Source: JANXVY01 sp040080145
GTDB lineage: Bacteria; Pseudomonadota; Alphaproteobacteria; Rhizobiales; Hyphomicrobiaceae
Length of the DNA: 11,912 bases
Direction of reading: 5' to 3'
Assembly: GCA_040080145.1 (NCBI GenBank)
Contig: JBEBJA010000081.1
Span: forward strand, 1 to 11,912
Translations under genes and position numbers: made by a program
The notes under the pieces: generated by a model
Database searches by the model: none
What the model saw: the letters and a program-made list of their open reading frames with translations, nothing else
Told to the model about the DNA's origin: nothing
Shown: positions 1-6,401 of the stretch, piece after piece
Layout: every line of letters begins with the position of its first letter
Position numbering within the stretch: the stretch's first letter is position 1

Positions 1-614
1 ACCAAAGGGTCAAGCCATAGCCAACCGGTGTAGAGGATCACGAGGCCAGCCAGAACCACGCCTGCTGACACCATTGCATCCGCTGCCATGTGAAGGAAAG
101 CACCACGGATATTGATGTCGTCCTTCGCGCCCGATGCAAACAACCATGCGGTGAGGCCATTTATGGCGATACCAATTGCGGCAACGATCATGACGGTTTT
201 TCCTGCCACGGGCTCCGGCACGGAAAATCGCTGGATGGCTTCCCAGCCAATCGCGCCGACGGCGATGAGGAGGAAGATTGCGTTGAAGAGCGCTGCAAGA
301 ATTGACGATCCCAGCAGCCCATAAGTGTAACGCTTTGTCGGCGCTTGTTTTACCAGTACGCTAGCACCCCAAGCCAGCAACAAGCCGAGTACATCCGACA
401 GATTGTGACCTGCATCGGCGAGCAAAGCCATTGAGTTGCTCGCGATTCCATAGCCCGCTTCGATCACCACGAACGCGGTGTTAAGGACTATGCCGACAGC
501 GAAGGCTGTGCCGAAATTGGCAGGGGCATGGACGTGAGTATGACCTCTACCATGGTCGTCTTTGCCATCGGGACCTTGTTCGTGGTCATGATGATCATCG
601 TCGTTAGCGCCCAT
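1..614 (-). CDS. Cation diffusion facilitator (CDF) metal exporter, partial at left edge
   Basis: Reading the minus strand from an ATG at 614-612 gives about 204 residues with no stop before the window edge, so the C-terminal part is missing. The N-terminus is rich in His and Asp (residues about 5-30, including HTHVHAP), as is common in Zn/Co/Cd CDF transporters. Transmembrane helices follow, with the two metal-site signatures of the family: H70-N-L-S-D74 in helix 2 and H175-M-A-A-D179 in helix 5. An HxxxD pair in both helices is typical of zinc-type CDFs, which exchange divalent metal for protons at the inner membrane. The start is supported by an AAGGA about 9 nt upstream; an ATG 5 nt further upstream is out of frame. 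It is divergent from the EamA pseudogene. The family is clear; the exact metal is not, and the cytoplasmic C-terminal domain cannot be seen. Confidence 0.93.
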   Translation of the reverse strand, partial: MGANDDDHHDHEQGPDGKDDHGRGHTHVHAPANFGTAFAVGIVLNTAFVVIEAGYGIASNSMALLADAGHNLSDVLGLLLAWGASVLVKQAPTKRYTYGLLGSSILAALFNAIFLLIAVGAIGWEAIQRFSVPEPVAGKTVMIVAAIGIAINGLTAWLFASGAKDDINIRGAFLHMAADAMVSAGVVLAGLVILYTGWLWLDPL

Positions 615-697
615 CGCATCCCGTCCTTGTATTGTCAGCGGGACCCTTACATCGTCTAGCGACGAGAAGCGCAAATGATTTCAGCAACATCCGTCTC

Positions 698-750
698 ATA
701 TCGGAGGATTGTTGCACAGTAACGGCGTAGGAGTGCCGACAATCCGATAT
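698..750. repeat. Imperfect inverted repeat in the CDF/EamA intergenic region
   Basis: ATATCGGA at 698-705 is the reverse complement of TCCGATAT at 743-750. An overlapping second register pairs GGATTGT (706-712) with ACAATCC (739-745). The left arm looks like the right arm with a GGA inserted. It lies between the divergent CDF start (614) and the GTG of the EamA pseudogene (752). It could be a regulator site or a hairpin. I could not assign it to a known metalloregulator, and no convincing -35/-10 pair stands out around it. Confidence 0.4.
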
Positions 751-751
751 C

Positions 752-1741
752 GTGAAAGCGACACCACAACATTTGAGCGGAGCCAATCTTTTGCTGAATC
801 ATCGCGCCGTTCTCTTCGCTCTTGCTTCGGCTGCCTTGTTCGGGGCATCCACACCTTTGGCCAAGGCGTTGGTCGGCAGTTCCGATCCCTTCATACTTGG
901 AGGCCTTTTGTATTTAGGAGCAGGATTGGGTGTTGCGGCTCTCCGCTGGTTAGCACCCAATGTCTTCTCAACGGCGGACGCGCGCGAATCCTCGCTGACC
1001 CGAGCTGAGTTCTGTTGACTGGCCGGTGCAATTGCTGCGGGGGGGGGTGTGGCCGGACCGATCTTGCTCATGCTCGGCCTTGCCCGTACGGACGCCGCAT
1101 CGGCCTCGCTGTTAGTTACATTTGAGGGCGTGGCGACGGCGCTTATCGCTTGGTTCGTCTTCCATGAGAATTTCGACAAGCTAATTGCGATCGGCATGGC
1201 GCTCCTGGTTGCTGGAGCCTTGGTGCTGTCGTGAACGGGCCAGCCAAATCTTGCGGGCCTCGCGGGGCCGCTCGCCATGGTTGCGGCATGCGTCGCCTGG
1301 GGGATTGATAACAATCTCACGCGCAAGGTCTCGCTGTCCGACCCGCTCCAGATCGTGCAATTGAAGGGGCTTGTCGCAGGGCCGATCGATTTGGCGCTCG
1401 GCTTGCTAGCCGGCGGTGTGATCCCGGCACCAACAATCGTAGTGGCTGGAATGCTGGTTGGTTTTCTCGGTTATGGTGTCAGTCTTGTCTGCTTTGTGCT
1501 TGCTCTGCGCCATCTTGGGAGTGCACGAACAGGGGCCTATTTTTCAACCGCACCGTTCCTAGGGACTATCGTTGCAACCATCGGCTTCCATGATCAGCTG
1601 ACATGGCAGATTGCCGCCAATTGCTACATCAAAGTCTTCCTCGGCACTCGCGCGGCTAGCGCAATGGTGCTGATGAAGCCGCACGTCGGCCGCCATGACC
1701 ATGCCGACCATCCCGGAGTATTGCGCAGCTCAGCGTTTTGA
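752..1741 (+). pseudogene. EamA/DMT-family permease, disrupted by two in-frame TGA stops
   Basis: One continuous frame (GTG at 752 to TGA at 1739-1741) encodes a recognisable ten-helix drug/metabolite transporter with two EamA repeats, but it is cut by TGA at 1016-1018 and TGA at 1232-1234. The pieces are the N-terminal helices (RAVLFALASAALFGASTPLA), the middle of repeat 1 (GPILLMLGLARTDAASASLL) and repeat 2 (VAWGIDNNLTRKVSLSDP, then GSARTGAYFSTAPFLGTIVA). Relatives as I recall them have Trp at both stop positions, so single TGG to TGA changes explain both. Other Trp codons in the frame are TGG. A run of nine G at 1039-1047 keeps the frame. After about 1615 the last helix and the His-rich tail expected for the family are no longer recognisable. 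The start is uncertain: no good Shine-Dalgarno precedes the GTG, and TTG codons shortly downstream are possible. Confidence 0.85.
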
Positions 1742-1825
1742 TACCGCAGGACCGTCCGCAATCGACCGGCGCATTGAGGGAGACCCGAGCCCCAGACCGG
1801 AAGTCTACAAGTGGCACGGCGGGTT
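1742..1825. other. Short non-coding gap between convergent EamA pseudogene and DUF2933 gene
   Basis: This lies between the final stop of the EamA pseudogene (plus strand) and the stop of the DUF2933 gene (minus strand). It may contain debris of the permease's lost 3' end. I see no convincing terminator hairpin with a T-run, and no gene. Confidence 0.4.
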
Positions 1826-2047
1826 CTACGAAGGCATCTTTTCGTCTTGGGTATTGGGACGTTGGTGATGAGAATGATGACCGCGATGCATCAAATGCAT
1901 CAGTGGGCAAGCCAGTAAGAACAGGTAGGGCACCAGAAGGGCTACATGAGCCAGATGGTAGACGATCAAATATGCCCCGAGAGCAGCAACGATGAGGCAT
2001 GTGATCAAGCCTGCCGTTGATCCGAAGAATGTATTGAGCTGTGACAT
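1826..2047 (-). CDS. Small DUF2933-type membrane protein with His-rich tail
   Basis: From ATG 2047-2045 this gives a 73-residue protein starting MSQLNTFFG. It has hydrophobic helices in the segments TAGLITCLIVAALGAYLIVY and HVALLVPYLFLLACPLMHL, then a metal-ligand-rich tail containing HLMHRGHHSHH. The order (helix, His, helix, ACPLMHL, His/Gly tail) matches the DUF2933 family, which often sits in copper and heavy-metal clusters; its function is not established. I chose this start because GGAGG at 2060-2056 is 8 nt upstream. The ATG two codons earlier (2053) would be only 2 nt from that GGAGG, and the longer frame back to 2092 has no supporting ribosome site. It is the last gene of the minus-strand ATPase cluster, 46 nt after the preceding stop. 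A role in metal binding or delivery at the inner membrane is inference. Confidence 0.82.
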   Translation of the reverse strand: MSQLNTFFGSTAGLITCLIVAALGAYLIVYHLAHVALLVPYLFLLACPLMHLMHRGHHSHHQRPNTQDEKMPS

Positions 2048-2055
2048 TGGCATAG

Positions 2056-2060
2056 CCTCC
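2056..2060 (-). promoter_or_regulatory. Ribosome binding site deciding the DUF2933 start
   Basis: GGAGG on the minus strand lies 8 nt before the ATG at 2047. It selects MSQLNTFF as the N-terminus over the longer alternatives. Confidence 0.7.
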
Positions 2061-2093
2061 ACTATAGATTTACTGGCCACAAAGCGGTGCAAC

Positions 2094-2579
2094 TCACGAG
2101 CTTTCTTTTAATGGGTCTCGCAGCCATGGGGCATGACCGAGCGCAACCCACATTGAAAGGGTTGGCACGACGAGCCATTGCAGAAGCGGTGAGACGCCTG
2201 TTCCCAATACCGGCAGAATGGGCATGAGTTCTGAATAGGCCCAAGAGGCACGGACGCTGGTGTTCAGCCATTCGCTGTAGATCGTATAGCCGATTCCGAG
2301 CACCAGACTGGCTGCATAGACGGCTGCTGTAGCGCGATTGGGCCACGCCGGTCGTCCAAACAGGATGAGAGCTGACACCAGGGCAAACCCGGCGATCATC
2401 GCGTCACCGCCGGTACAATGAACAACGGCGAACGCTTTTTGTCCTATGGTTCCCGTTTTCCAGATCGTGAACAACGGTAACTGCAGGATTTCCCATACGA
2501 GGTTTGCTGCTATCGAAGCACAAAGATAGCGGCGAAGAGCCTGAACCCAATTCGTGGATGTTCCAGGCATCGTCGTCAT
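2094..2579 (-). CDS. Conserved four-helix integral membrane protein, function unknown
   Basis: This is a 161-residue protein with about four hydrophobic segments: near residues 18-37 (containing ASIAANLVWEILQLP), 55-76 (GDAMIAGFALVSALILFG), 83-105 (AAVYAASLVLGIGYTIYSEW) and 118-148 (PILPVLGTGVSPLLQWLVVP). Short loops hold charged and aromatic residues, including two Trp-Glu/Glu-Trp pairs (VWE, SEW). I do not recognise a named domain. Its ATG overlaps the TGA of the upstream SRPBCC gene by 4 nt (ATGA at 2579-2576), so the two are probably translationally coupled and may act together. The placement downstream of a CsoR-type control region suggests a copper-related membrane role, but that is inferred only from context. 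An alternative frame over 2404-2601 is a shadow. Confidence 0.8.
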   Translation of the reverse strand: MTTMPGTSTNWVQALRRYLCASIAANLVWEILQLPLFTIWKTGTIGQKAFAVVHCTGGDAMIAGFALVSALILFGRPAWPNRATAAVYAASLVLGIGYTIYSEWLNTSVRASWAYSELMPILPVLGTGVSPLLQWLVVPTLSMWVALGHAPWLRDPLKESS

Positions 2580-3076
2580 TGCGAAGCGCCCTTCTGTTCA
2601 AGCGCGCGATTGCTGCCTTCGACCATGCTAGTCAAGCACCAACGACTATAAGCATCGCTCAACATCCAGCCAGCTACCCGCCAAAATCCTGAAGCTGGCA
2701 GGTCGTAGTCGATGTTGATCGTGAGTCGCGATGTGGAGGGCGAAGCCGACTCGACCAACGCGCCCATCTCATAGCTTTTCATGATGAGAAGTTTTGGCTC
2801 GCCTATAGTGTGCCAGACTTTCTCCCGTGCTGCGACGTACTTCGTCACTGTCTCGGAGAAGTCGAGTTTCAATCCCATCATGTGCCCCGAGTACCGGTAG
2901 GTAGCACCAACTCCTGTCGGTTCTGCTGTCACAATCTCAAGCTTGAGCTTCGACCCCATCATCGGCATCGACCCGCTTTCACTCATGTGGCGCGCGAGAT
3001 TGCGAATATCGTCGACGCAAGCGAACACCCGTCCGGCAGGCGCGTCGATTAAGGTTGTCCTGCTGAGCTTTGGCAT
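2576..3076 (-). CDS. SRPBCC (START-like) family protein
   Basis: This is a 166-residue protein without a signal peptide. It opens with the typical SRPBCC first strand and helix (SRTTLIDAPAGRVFACVDDI, then RNLARHM), followed by alternating strands (GATYRYSGHMMGLKLDFSE, TRLTINIDYDLP style) and a long C-terminal helix (SDAYSRWCLTSMVEGSNRAL). This fits the helix-grip fold that encloses a hydrophobic ligand cavity. The family includes lipid carriers, cyclases and coenzyme-binding proteins, so the fold alone does not give the function. The start lies 4 nt after the ATPase stop, and the stop overlaps the next gene's start (ATGA), so it belongs to the ATPase transcription unit. Met and His residues occur (MPMMGSK, GHMMGLK), but whether they bind metal is unknown. 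The fold is confident; the role is not. Confidence 0.85.
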   Translation of the reverse strand: MPKLSRTTLIDAPAGRVFACVDDIRNLARHMSESGSMPMMGSKLKLEIVTAEPTGVGATYRYSGHMMGLKLDFSETVTKYVAAREKVWHTIGEPKLLIMKSYEMGALVESASPSTSRLTINIDYDLPASGFWRVAGWMLSDAYSRWCLTSMVEGSNRALEQKGASQ

Positions 3077-3080
3077 GGGG

Positions 3081-5435
3081 CTAGAGCTTTACGCGGTTGA
3101 GCCGCAGGGCATTGCCGATGACGCTGACGGATGACAAGGCCATCGCTGCAGCGGCGATGATCGGCGACAGCAACACACCGAACCATGGATACAAGACACC
3201 CGCGGCTATCGGGATACCGGCCGCATTGTAGATAAAGGCAAAGAAAAGGTTTTGCCGGATGTTGGCCATGGTCGCGGCCGACAGGTGGCGTGCGCGAACG
3301 ATACCGTTGAGATCTCCCTTGAGCAGGGTCACGCCCGCACTTTCCATGGCGACATCGGTGCCTGTTCCCATGGCGATGCCGACATCGGCGGCGGCAAGAG
3401 CCGGGGCATCGTTGACTCCGTCACCTGCCATCGCAACGACACGGCCTTCCTTGCGGAACCGTTCGACGACCTTGCTTTTGTCTTCCGGCAATACGTCGGC
3501 CTCGACATCGTCGATGCCGAGCTTGCGAGCCACAGCCTTTGCCGTCGTAGCGTTGTCGCCGGTCAGCATGACCACGCGAATACCAGCAGCTTTGAGCGCT
3601 GTAATGGCGGCAAAAGTCGTCGCCTTGACGGGGTCGGCAATCGCAAGAATTCCCGCTGCCTTGCCGTCAATGGCAACGAATATCGCCGTCGCACCGTCTT
3701 GGCGCATCGTCTCGGCGCTCTGGTCGAGGGTGCTGGTGTCGATGCTGGCCTCGGCCATGATTTTGCGATTCCCGATCACCAGCTTGCGGCCTTCAACGGA
3801 GCCGGTGACGCCTTTGCCAATGGGCGAGTCGAAGTTTTCAACAGCTGCCAGGGTTAGGCCCCGCTCTTTTGCCGCGCGGACGATGGCAGTGGCTAGCGGA
3901 TGTTCGCTGCTGCGCTCCAGGCTGGCTGTCAGGCGGAGCAATTCAGTCTCGGTAACGCCAGCGGCGGTTTTGATGCCGACAACGCTCGGCTTGCCTTCGG
4001 TGAGCGTGCCGGTCTTGTCGACCACCAGCGTGTCGACTTTCTCCATGCGTTCCAGCGCCTCGGCGCTCTTGATCAGGACGCCGGACTGCGCGCCCCGCCC
4101 GACGCCCACCATAATCGACATCGGCGTGGCCAGCCCCAACGCGCATGGGCAGGCAATGATCAAAACCGATACCGCCGCGATAAATGCGTAGCTGAAGCGG
4201 GGCTCGGGTCCCCACAGCGACCACGCAACAAATGCGACCAAAGCTGCCGCAATCACCGCAGGGACAAACCAGCCCGCGACTTGATCGGCGAGACGTTGGA
4301 TGGGCGCACGTGAACGCTGCGCTTGCGCCACCATCTGTACGATCTGTGCAAGCACCGTATCGCGTCCAACCTTGTCGGCACGCATCACGAAGCCGCCCGA
4401 CTGGTTCATGGTGCCACCGATGACCTTCGCACCCACGGATTTAGTCACGGGCATGGACTCGCCTGTCACCAAAGATTCATCAATGGAGCTGCGCCCTTCG
4501 ATGATTTCGCCATCGACGGCGACGCGCTCGCCGGGCCGTACCCGGAGATGGTCGCCGACTACGACTAAATCGAGGCTCACGTCCTCGTCGGTGCCGTCAG
4601 CCTTGATACGGCGCGCACTTTTGGGAGAAAGATCGAGAAGTGCGCGAATGGCGCCGCTGGTTTCTTCGCGTGCTTTGAGTTCAAGAACTTGTCCCAGCAG
4701 AACGAGAACGGTGATGACGGCTGCCGCCTCGAAATAGACCGCGACCGAGCCATCGTGACCGCGTAGTGCGGGTGGAAATGAACTTGGCAGCAGCGTACCG
4801 ACGATGCTGTAAATCCACGCCACGCCGGTGCCCATGGCAATCAGCGTGAACATGTTGAGGTTGCGGGTCTTAAGTGAGAACCAAGCGCGGTCGAAAAACG
4901 GCCACCCTGTCCACAATACCACTGGCGTCGCCAAGACGAGCTGTACCCAGTTCGATGTCTGTTGGCCGATATATTGATGAAGGTTGGTCAGGTGTGCACC
5001 CATTTCGAGCACGAAAACCGGCGCGGTCAGCGCGAGCGCGATCCAGAAGCGGCGGGTCATGTCGGCGAGTTCGGGATTGGCCGCCATATCAGCAGAAACC
5101 GTCTCCGGCTCCAGCGCCATGCCGCAGATGGGACAAGAGCCAGGACCTGGTTGCCGGATCTGAGGATGCATCGGGCAGGTGTAGATCGTGCCTTCCGGAG
5201 CTGGTGCCACAGCCTTGGTGTCCGTCCGCTGGTACTTTGCAGGGTCGGCGATGAACTTCTCGCGGCACGTTCCCGAGCAGAAGTAATACGGCCGACCTTC
5301 ATGGGTATGCCGATGTTTGGCAGTGTGCGGGTCGACGGTCATTCCGCACACCGGATCCTTTACGCCCTTTGCAGGGTGGTCTTGCGCGCTATGCGAGGCG
5401 TGATCTCCGTGTGCGTGCGTTCCGAGTGCTGCCAT
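3081..5435 (-). CDS. copA: Cu(I)-exporting P1B-type ATPase with N-terminal YHS and heavy-metal-binding domains
   Basis: This 784-residue ATPase pumps Cu(I) from the cytoplasm. The N-terminus is His-rich (residues 7-20). A YHS domain follows (DPVCGM 27-32, FCSGTC 52-57), then a heavy-metal-binding module (YTCPMHP 85-91, CPICGM 101-106); the classical CxxC HMA domain is absent. The ATPase core is intact: TGES 324-327, membrane CPC 429-431, phosphorylated Asp473 in DKTGTLT, the HP pair at 512-513, TGDN 625-628 and GDGVNDAP 671-678. YN (736-737) and MALSS (765-769) in the last two membrane helices are the ligands expected of Cu(I)-type P1B-1 pumps. The ATG at 5435 is preceded by GAGG 11 nt away. 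It is divergent from the csoR-type gene across two inverted repeats and leads a cluster with the SRPBCC, four-helix and DUF2933 genes. Silver transport is a possible alternative or additional activity. Confidence 0.96.
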   Translation of the reverse strand: MAALGTHAHGDHASHSAQDHPAKGVKDPVCGMTVDPHTAKHRHTHEGRPYYFCSGTCREKFIADPAKYQRTDTKAVAPAPEGTIYTCPMHPQIRQPGPGSCPICGMALEPETVSADMAANPELADMTRRFWIALALTAPVFVLEMGAHLTNLHQYIGQQTSNWVQLVLATPVVLWTGWPFFDRAWFSLKTRNLNMFTLIAMGTGVAWIYSIVGTLLPSSFPPALRGHDGSVAVYFEAAAVITVLVLLGQVLELKAREETSGAIRALLDLSPKSARRIKADGTDEDVSLDLVVVGDHLRVRPGERVAVDGEIIEGRSSIDESLVTGESMPVTKSVGAKVIGGTMNQSGGFVMRADKVGRDTVLAQIVQMVAQAQRSRAPIQRLADQVAGWFVPAVIAAALVAFVAWSLWGPEPRFSYAFIAAVSVLIIACPCALGLATPMSIMVGVGRGAQSGVLIKSAEALERMEKVDTLVVDKTGTLTEGKPSVVGIKTAAGVTETELLRLTASLERSSEHPLATAIVRAAKERGLTLAAVENFDSPIGKGVTGSVEGRKLVIGNRKIMAEASIDTSTLDQSAETMRQDGATAIFVAIDGKAAGILAIADPVKATTFAAITALKAAGIRVVMLTGDNATTAKAVARKLGIDDVEADVLPEDKSKVVERFRKEGRVVAMAGDGVNDAPALAAADVGIAMGTGTDVAMESAGVTLLKGDLNGIVRARHLSAATMANIRQNLFFAFIYNAAGIPIAAGVLYPWFGVLLSPIIAAAAMALSSVSVIGNALRLNRVKL

Positions 5436-5457
5436 GACCGATCAAACCTCTTTATTA

Positions 5458-5478
5458 GTATACCCTCGCAGGGTATAC
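5458..5478. promoter_or_regulatory. Predicted CsoR operator 1
   Basis: This is a perfect inverted repeat, GTATACCC-N5-GGGTATAC, of 21 bp. The T/A-flanked C-tract and G-tract pattern is that of CsoR/RcnR-family operators. It sits on the ATPase side of the divergent region and covers a possible minus-strand -10 (TATACT, 5462-5457). Binding is inferred from the pattern and from the adjacent csoR-type gene. Confidence 0.8.
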
Positions 5479-5506
5479 TTGACGCTATACCCCCATTGGG
5501 TATAGG
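5479..5506 (+). promoter_or_regulatory. Predicted csoR promoter, possibly giving a leaderless mRNA
   Basis: TTGACG (5479-5484), a 16-nt spacer and TATAGG (5501-5506) form a good sigma70-type promoter. Transcription would be expected to start about 6-8 nt after the -10, which falls on the csoR ATG at 5513. No strong Shine-Dalgarno lies in between. Confidence 0.6.
5485..5505. promoter_or_regulatory. Predicted CsoR operator 2
   Basis: This is a second perfect 8-5-8 inverted repeat, CTATACCC-N5-GGGTATAG, centred 27 bp from the first. It fills the -35/-10 spacer of the predicted csoR promoter and overlaps the -10. Bound repressor would therefore block RNA polymerase in both directions. Confidence 0.82.
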
Positions 5507-5512
5507 TCAAGC

Positions 5513-5788
5513 ATGCCCAAAGAATCAAAATCCTCATGTTTGAAGCGCTTGAATCGGATCGAAGGACAGGTGCGTGGCCTCTCCCGCATGGTCGAAGAGG
5601 ATCGCTACTGCATCGATATCGTGACGCAGATTGCCGCCGTGCGCGCGGCCCTTCGACGGGTCGAAGAAGCCGTATTGCACGACCATATCGCCCACTGCGT
5701 TGAACACGCCATTGTCAGCGGCGATAAGGACGAGCAGCGGCAGAAGATTGTTGAACTGATGGAGTTGCTCAGCAGAACCGCACGTTGA
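5513..5788 (+). CDS. csoR: CsoR-family copper-sensing transcriptional repressor
   Basis: This 91-residue all-helical repressor has the family N-terminus (CLKRLNRIEGQVRGLSRMV). Its ligand set is Cys33 (RYCIDI), His58 (HDHIAHC) and Cys62, the C-H-C spacing (+25, +29) of Cu(I)-sensing CsoR proteins. RcnR and FrmR have His rather than Cys at the third position, so nickel/cobalt or formaldehyde sensing is less likely. The family binds DNA as a tetramer in the metal-free state and lets go when Cu(I) binds. The ATG at 5513 begins a complete family N-terminus and there is no later suitable start. Two predicted operators lie just upstream and between this gene and the divergent ATPase, so it probably controls itself, the ATPase cluster and the DUF411 and oxidase genes downstream. 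Confidence 0.95.
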   Translation: MPKESKSSCLKRLNRIEGQVRGLSRMVEEDRYCIDIVTQIAAVRAALRRVEEAVLHDHIAHCVEHAIVSGDKDEQRQKIVELMELLSRTAR

Positions 5789-5820
5789 CCAGTATCAACA
5801 CAGAGCACCCTACAGCATGT

Positions 5821-5829
5821 AAGGAGAGG
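5821..5829 (+). promoter_or_regulatory. Ribosome binding site deciding the DUF411 start
   Basis: AAGGAGAGG ends 3 nt before the ATG at 5833, with its GGAG core 6 nt away. It favours that start over the in-frame one at 5785, which overlaps the csoR stop and has no such site. Confidence 0.7.
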
Positions 5830-5832
5830 AAC

Positions 5833-6312
5833 ATGAATATGCATCTCAGCCTTTATTCGCGCCGGGCGATGCTCGGGCTGATCGCAACAACAGCGGTCGC
5901 GTCGGCGAAGCTGGTATGGGCCGAACCGCTGCCAGCCATCAAGGTTTGGAAAGACCCCAGCTGCGGCTGTTGCTCAGGCTGGGTTGCGCACCTGCGCAAG
6001 AATGGATTTACCGTGACCGTCGTCGAGACGGCTGACATGCAGGCGGTTAAAGCACGGCTCGGGGTTGCGGCGGAGCTAGCCTCCTGCCATACCGCAGAGA
6101 TTAGCGGATACGTCATCGAGGGACACGTTCCAGCTCAGGCTATCACGCGGCTTCTTACCGAGAAGCCTGATGCCATTGGTCTTTCGGCGCCGGGGATGCC
6201 TGCGGGATCTCCAGGCATGGAGGGCGGAATTCCAGAAGCCTTTGACGTGATCCAATTTGGTAAATCCGGCCAAAGATCTTTTGGGCGCTATCTGGGCGAG
6301 CGACCAGTTTGA
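5833..6312 (+). CDS. Exported DUF411 metal-binding protein
   Basis: This is a 159-residue protein beginning MNMHLSLYSRRAMLGL. The twin Arg (R10, R11) followed by a hydrophobic stretch and an A-x-A-like end near residue 31 suggests Tat or Sec export. The mature part has a thioredoxin-like start (IKVWKDPSCGCCSGW) with Cys44, Cys46 and Cys47. Then come SCHTAEISGYVIEGHVP (Cys85, His86, His98), a leucine-rich helix and the family motif GLSAPGMPAGSPGME. This order is diagnostic of DUF411, found in many copper and silver resistance clusters; a periplasmic metal-binding role is likely but the exact function is not settled. The start is set by a strong ribosome site; the longer frame from 5785 would place 16 residues before the signal peptide. 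It lies 44 nt after csoR and 89 nt before the multicopper oxidase. Confidence 0.9.
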   Translation: MNMHLSLYSRRAMLGLIATTAVASAKLVWAEPLPAIKVWKDPSCGCCSGWVAHLRKNGFTVTVVETADMQAVKARLGVAAELASCHTAEISGYVIEGHVPAQAITRLLTEKPDAIGLSAPGMPAGSPGMEGGIPEAFDVIQFGKSGQRSFGRYLGERPV

Positions 6313-6401
6313 CTACGGTAAATGACGTTTTTTGAACTCGTGTCGCAGTCGTGGCGCGAGCAGTCTTTGTTTATTCGAGGCACCCACGAAAAGAGCAGAT
6401 C

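Larger units (their letters stand above)
5457..5510 (-). promoter_or_regulatory. Predicted ATPase promoter(s), minus strand
   Basis: TTGACC (5510-5505) and TATAGC (5489-5484) are 15 nt apart, slightly short for sigma70. A second -10, TATACT (5462-5457), has only a poor -35 (CGTCAA, 5484-5479) at 16 nt. Both overlap the inverted repeats. Which one is used cannot be decided from sequence. Confidence 0.45.

Noticed and set aside
799..1326. 175-residue minus-strand open frame opposite the EamA pseudogene
   Set aside because: Its composition is low-complexity Ala/Ser/Pro/Arg and it mirrors recognisable EamA coding sequence on the other strand. No ribosome site or domain is visible.
752..1741. UGA recoding as Trp or selenocysteine to explain the EamA stops
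   Set aside because: TGG encodes Trp elsewhere in the same frame, TGA ends several genuine genes here, no selenocysteine insertion element was recognised, and the C-terminus is also degraded. Pseudogene is simpler.
3259..4191. 310-residue plus-strand open frame antisense to the copper ATPase
   Set aside because: It is rich in Ala/Ser/Arg with no domain features and lies wholly inside the clearly functional ATPase gene; GC-rich antisense frames are often open by chance.
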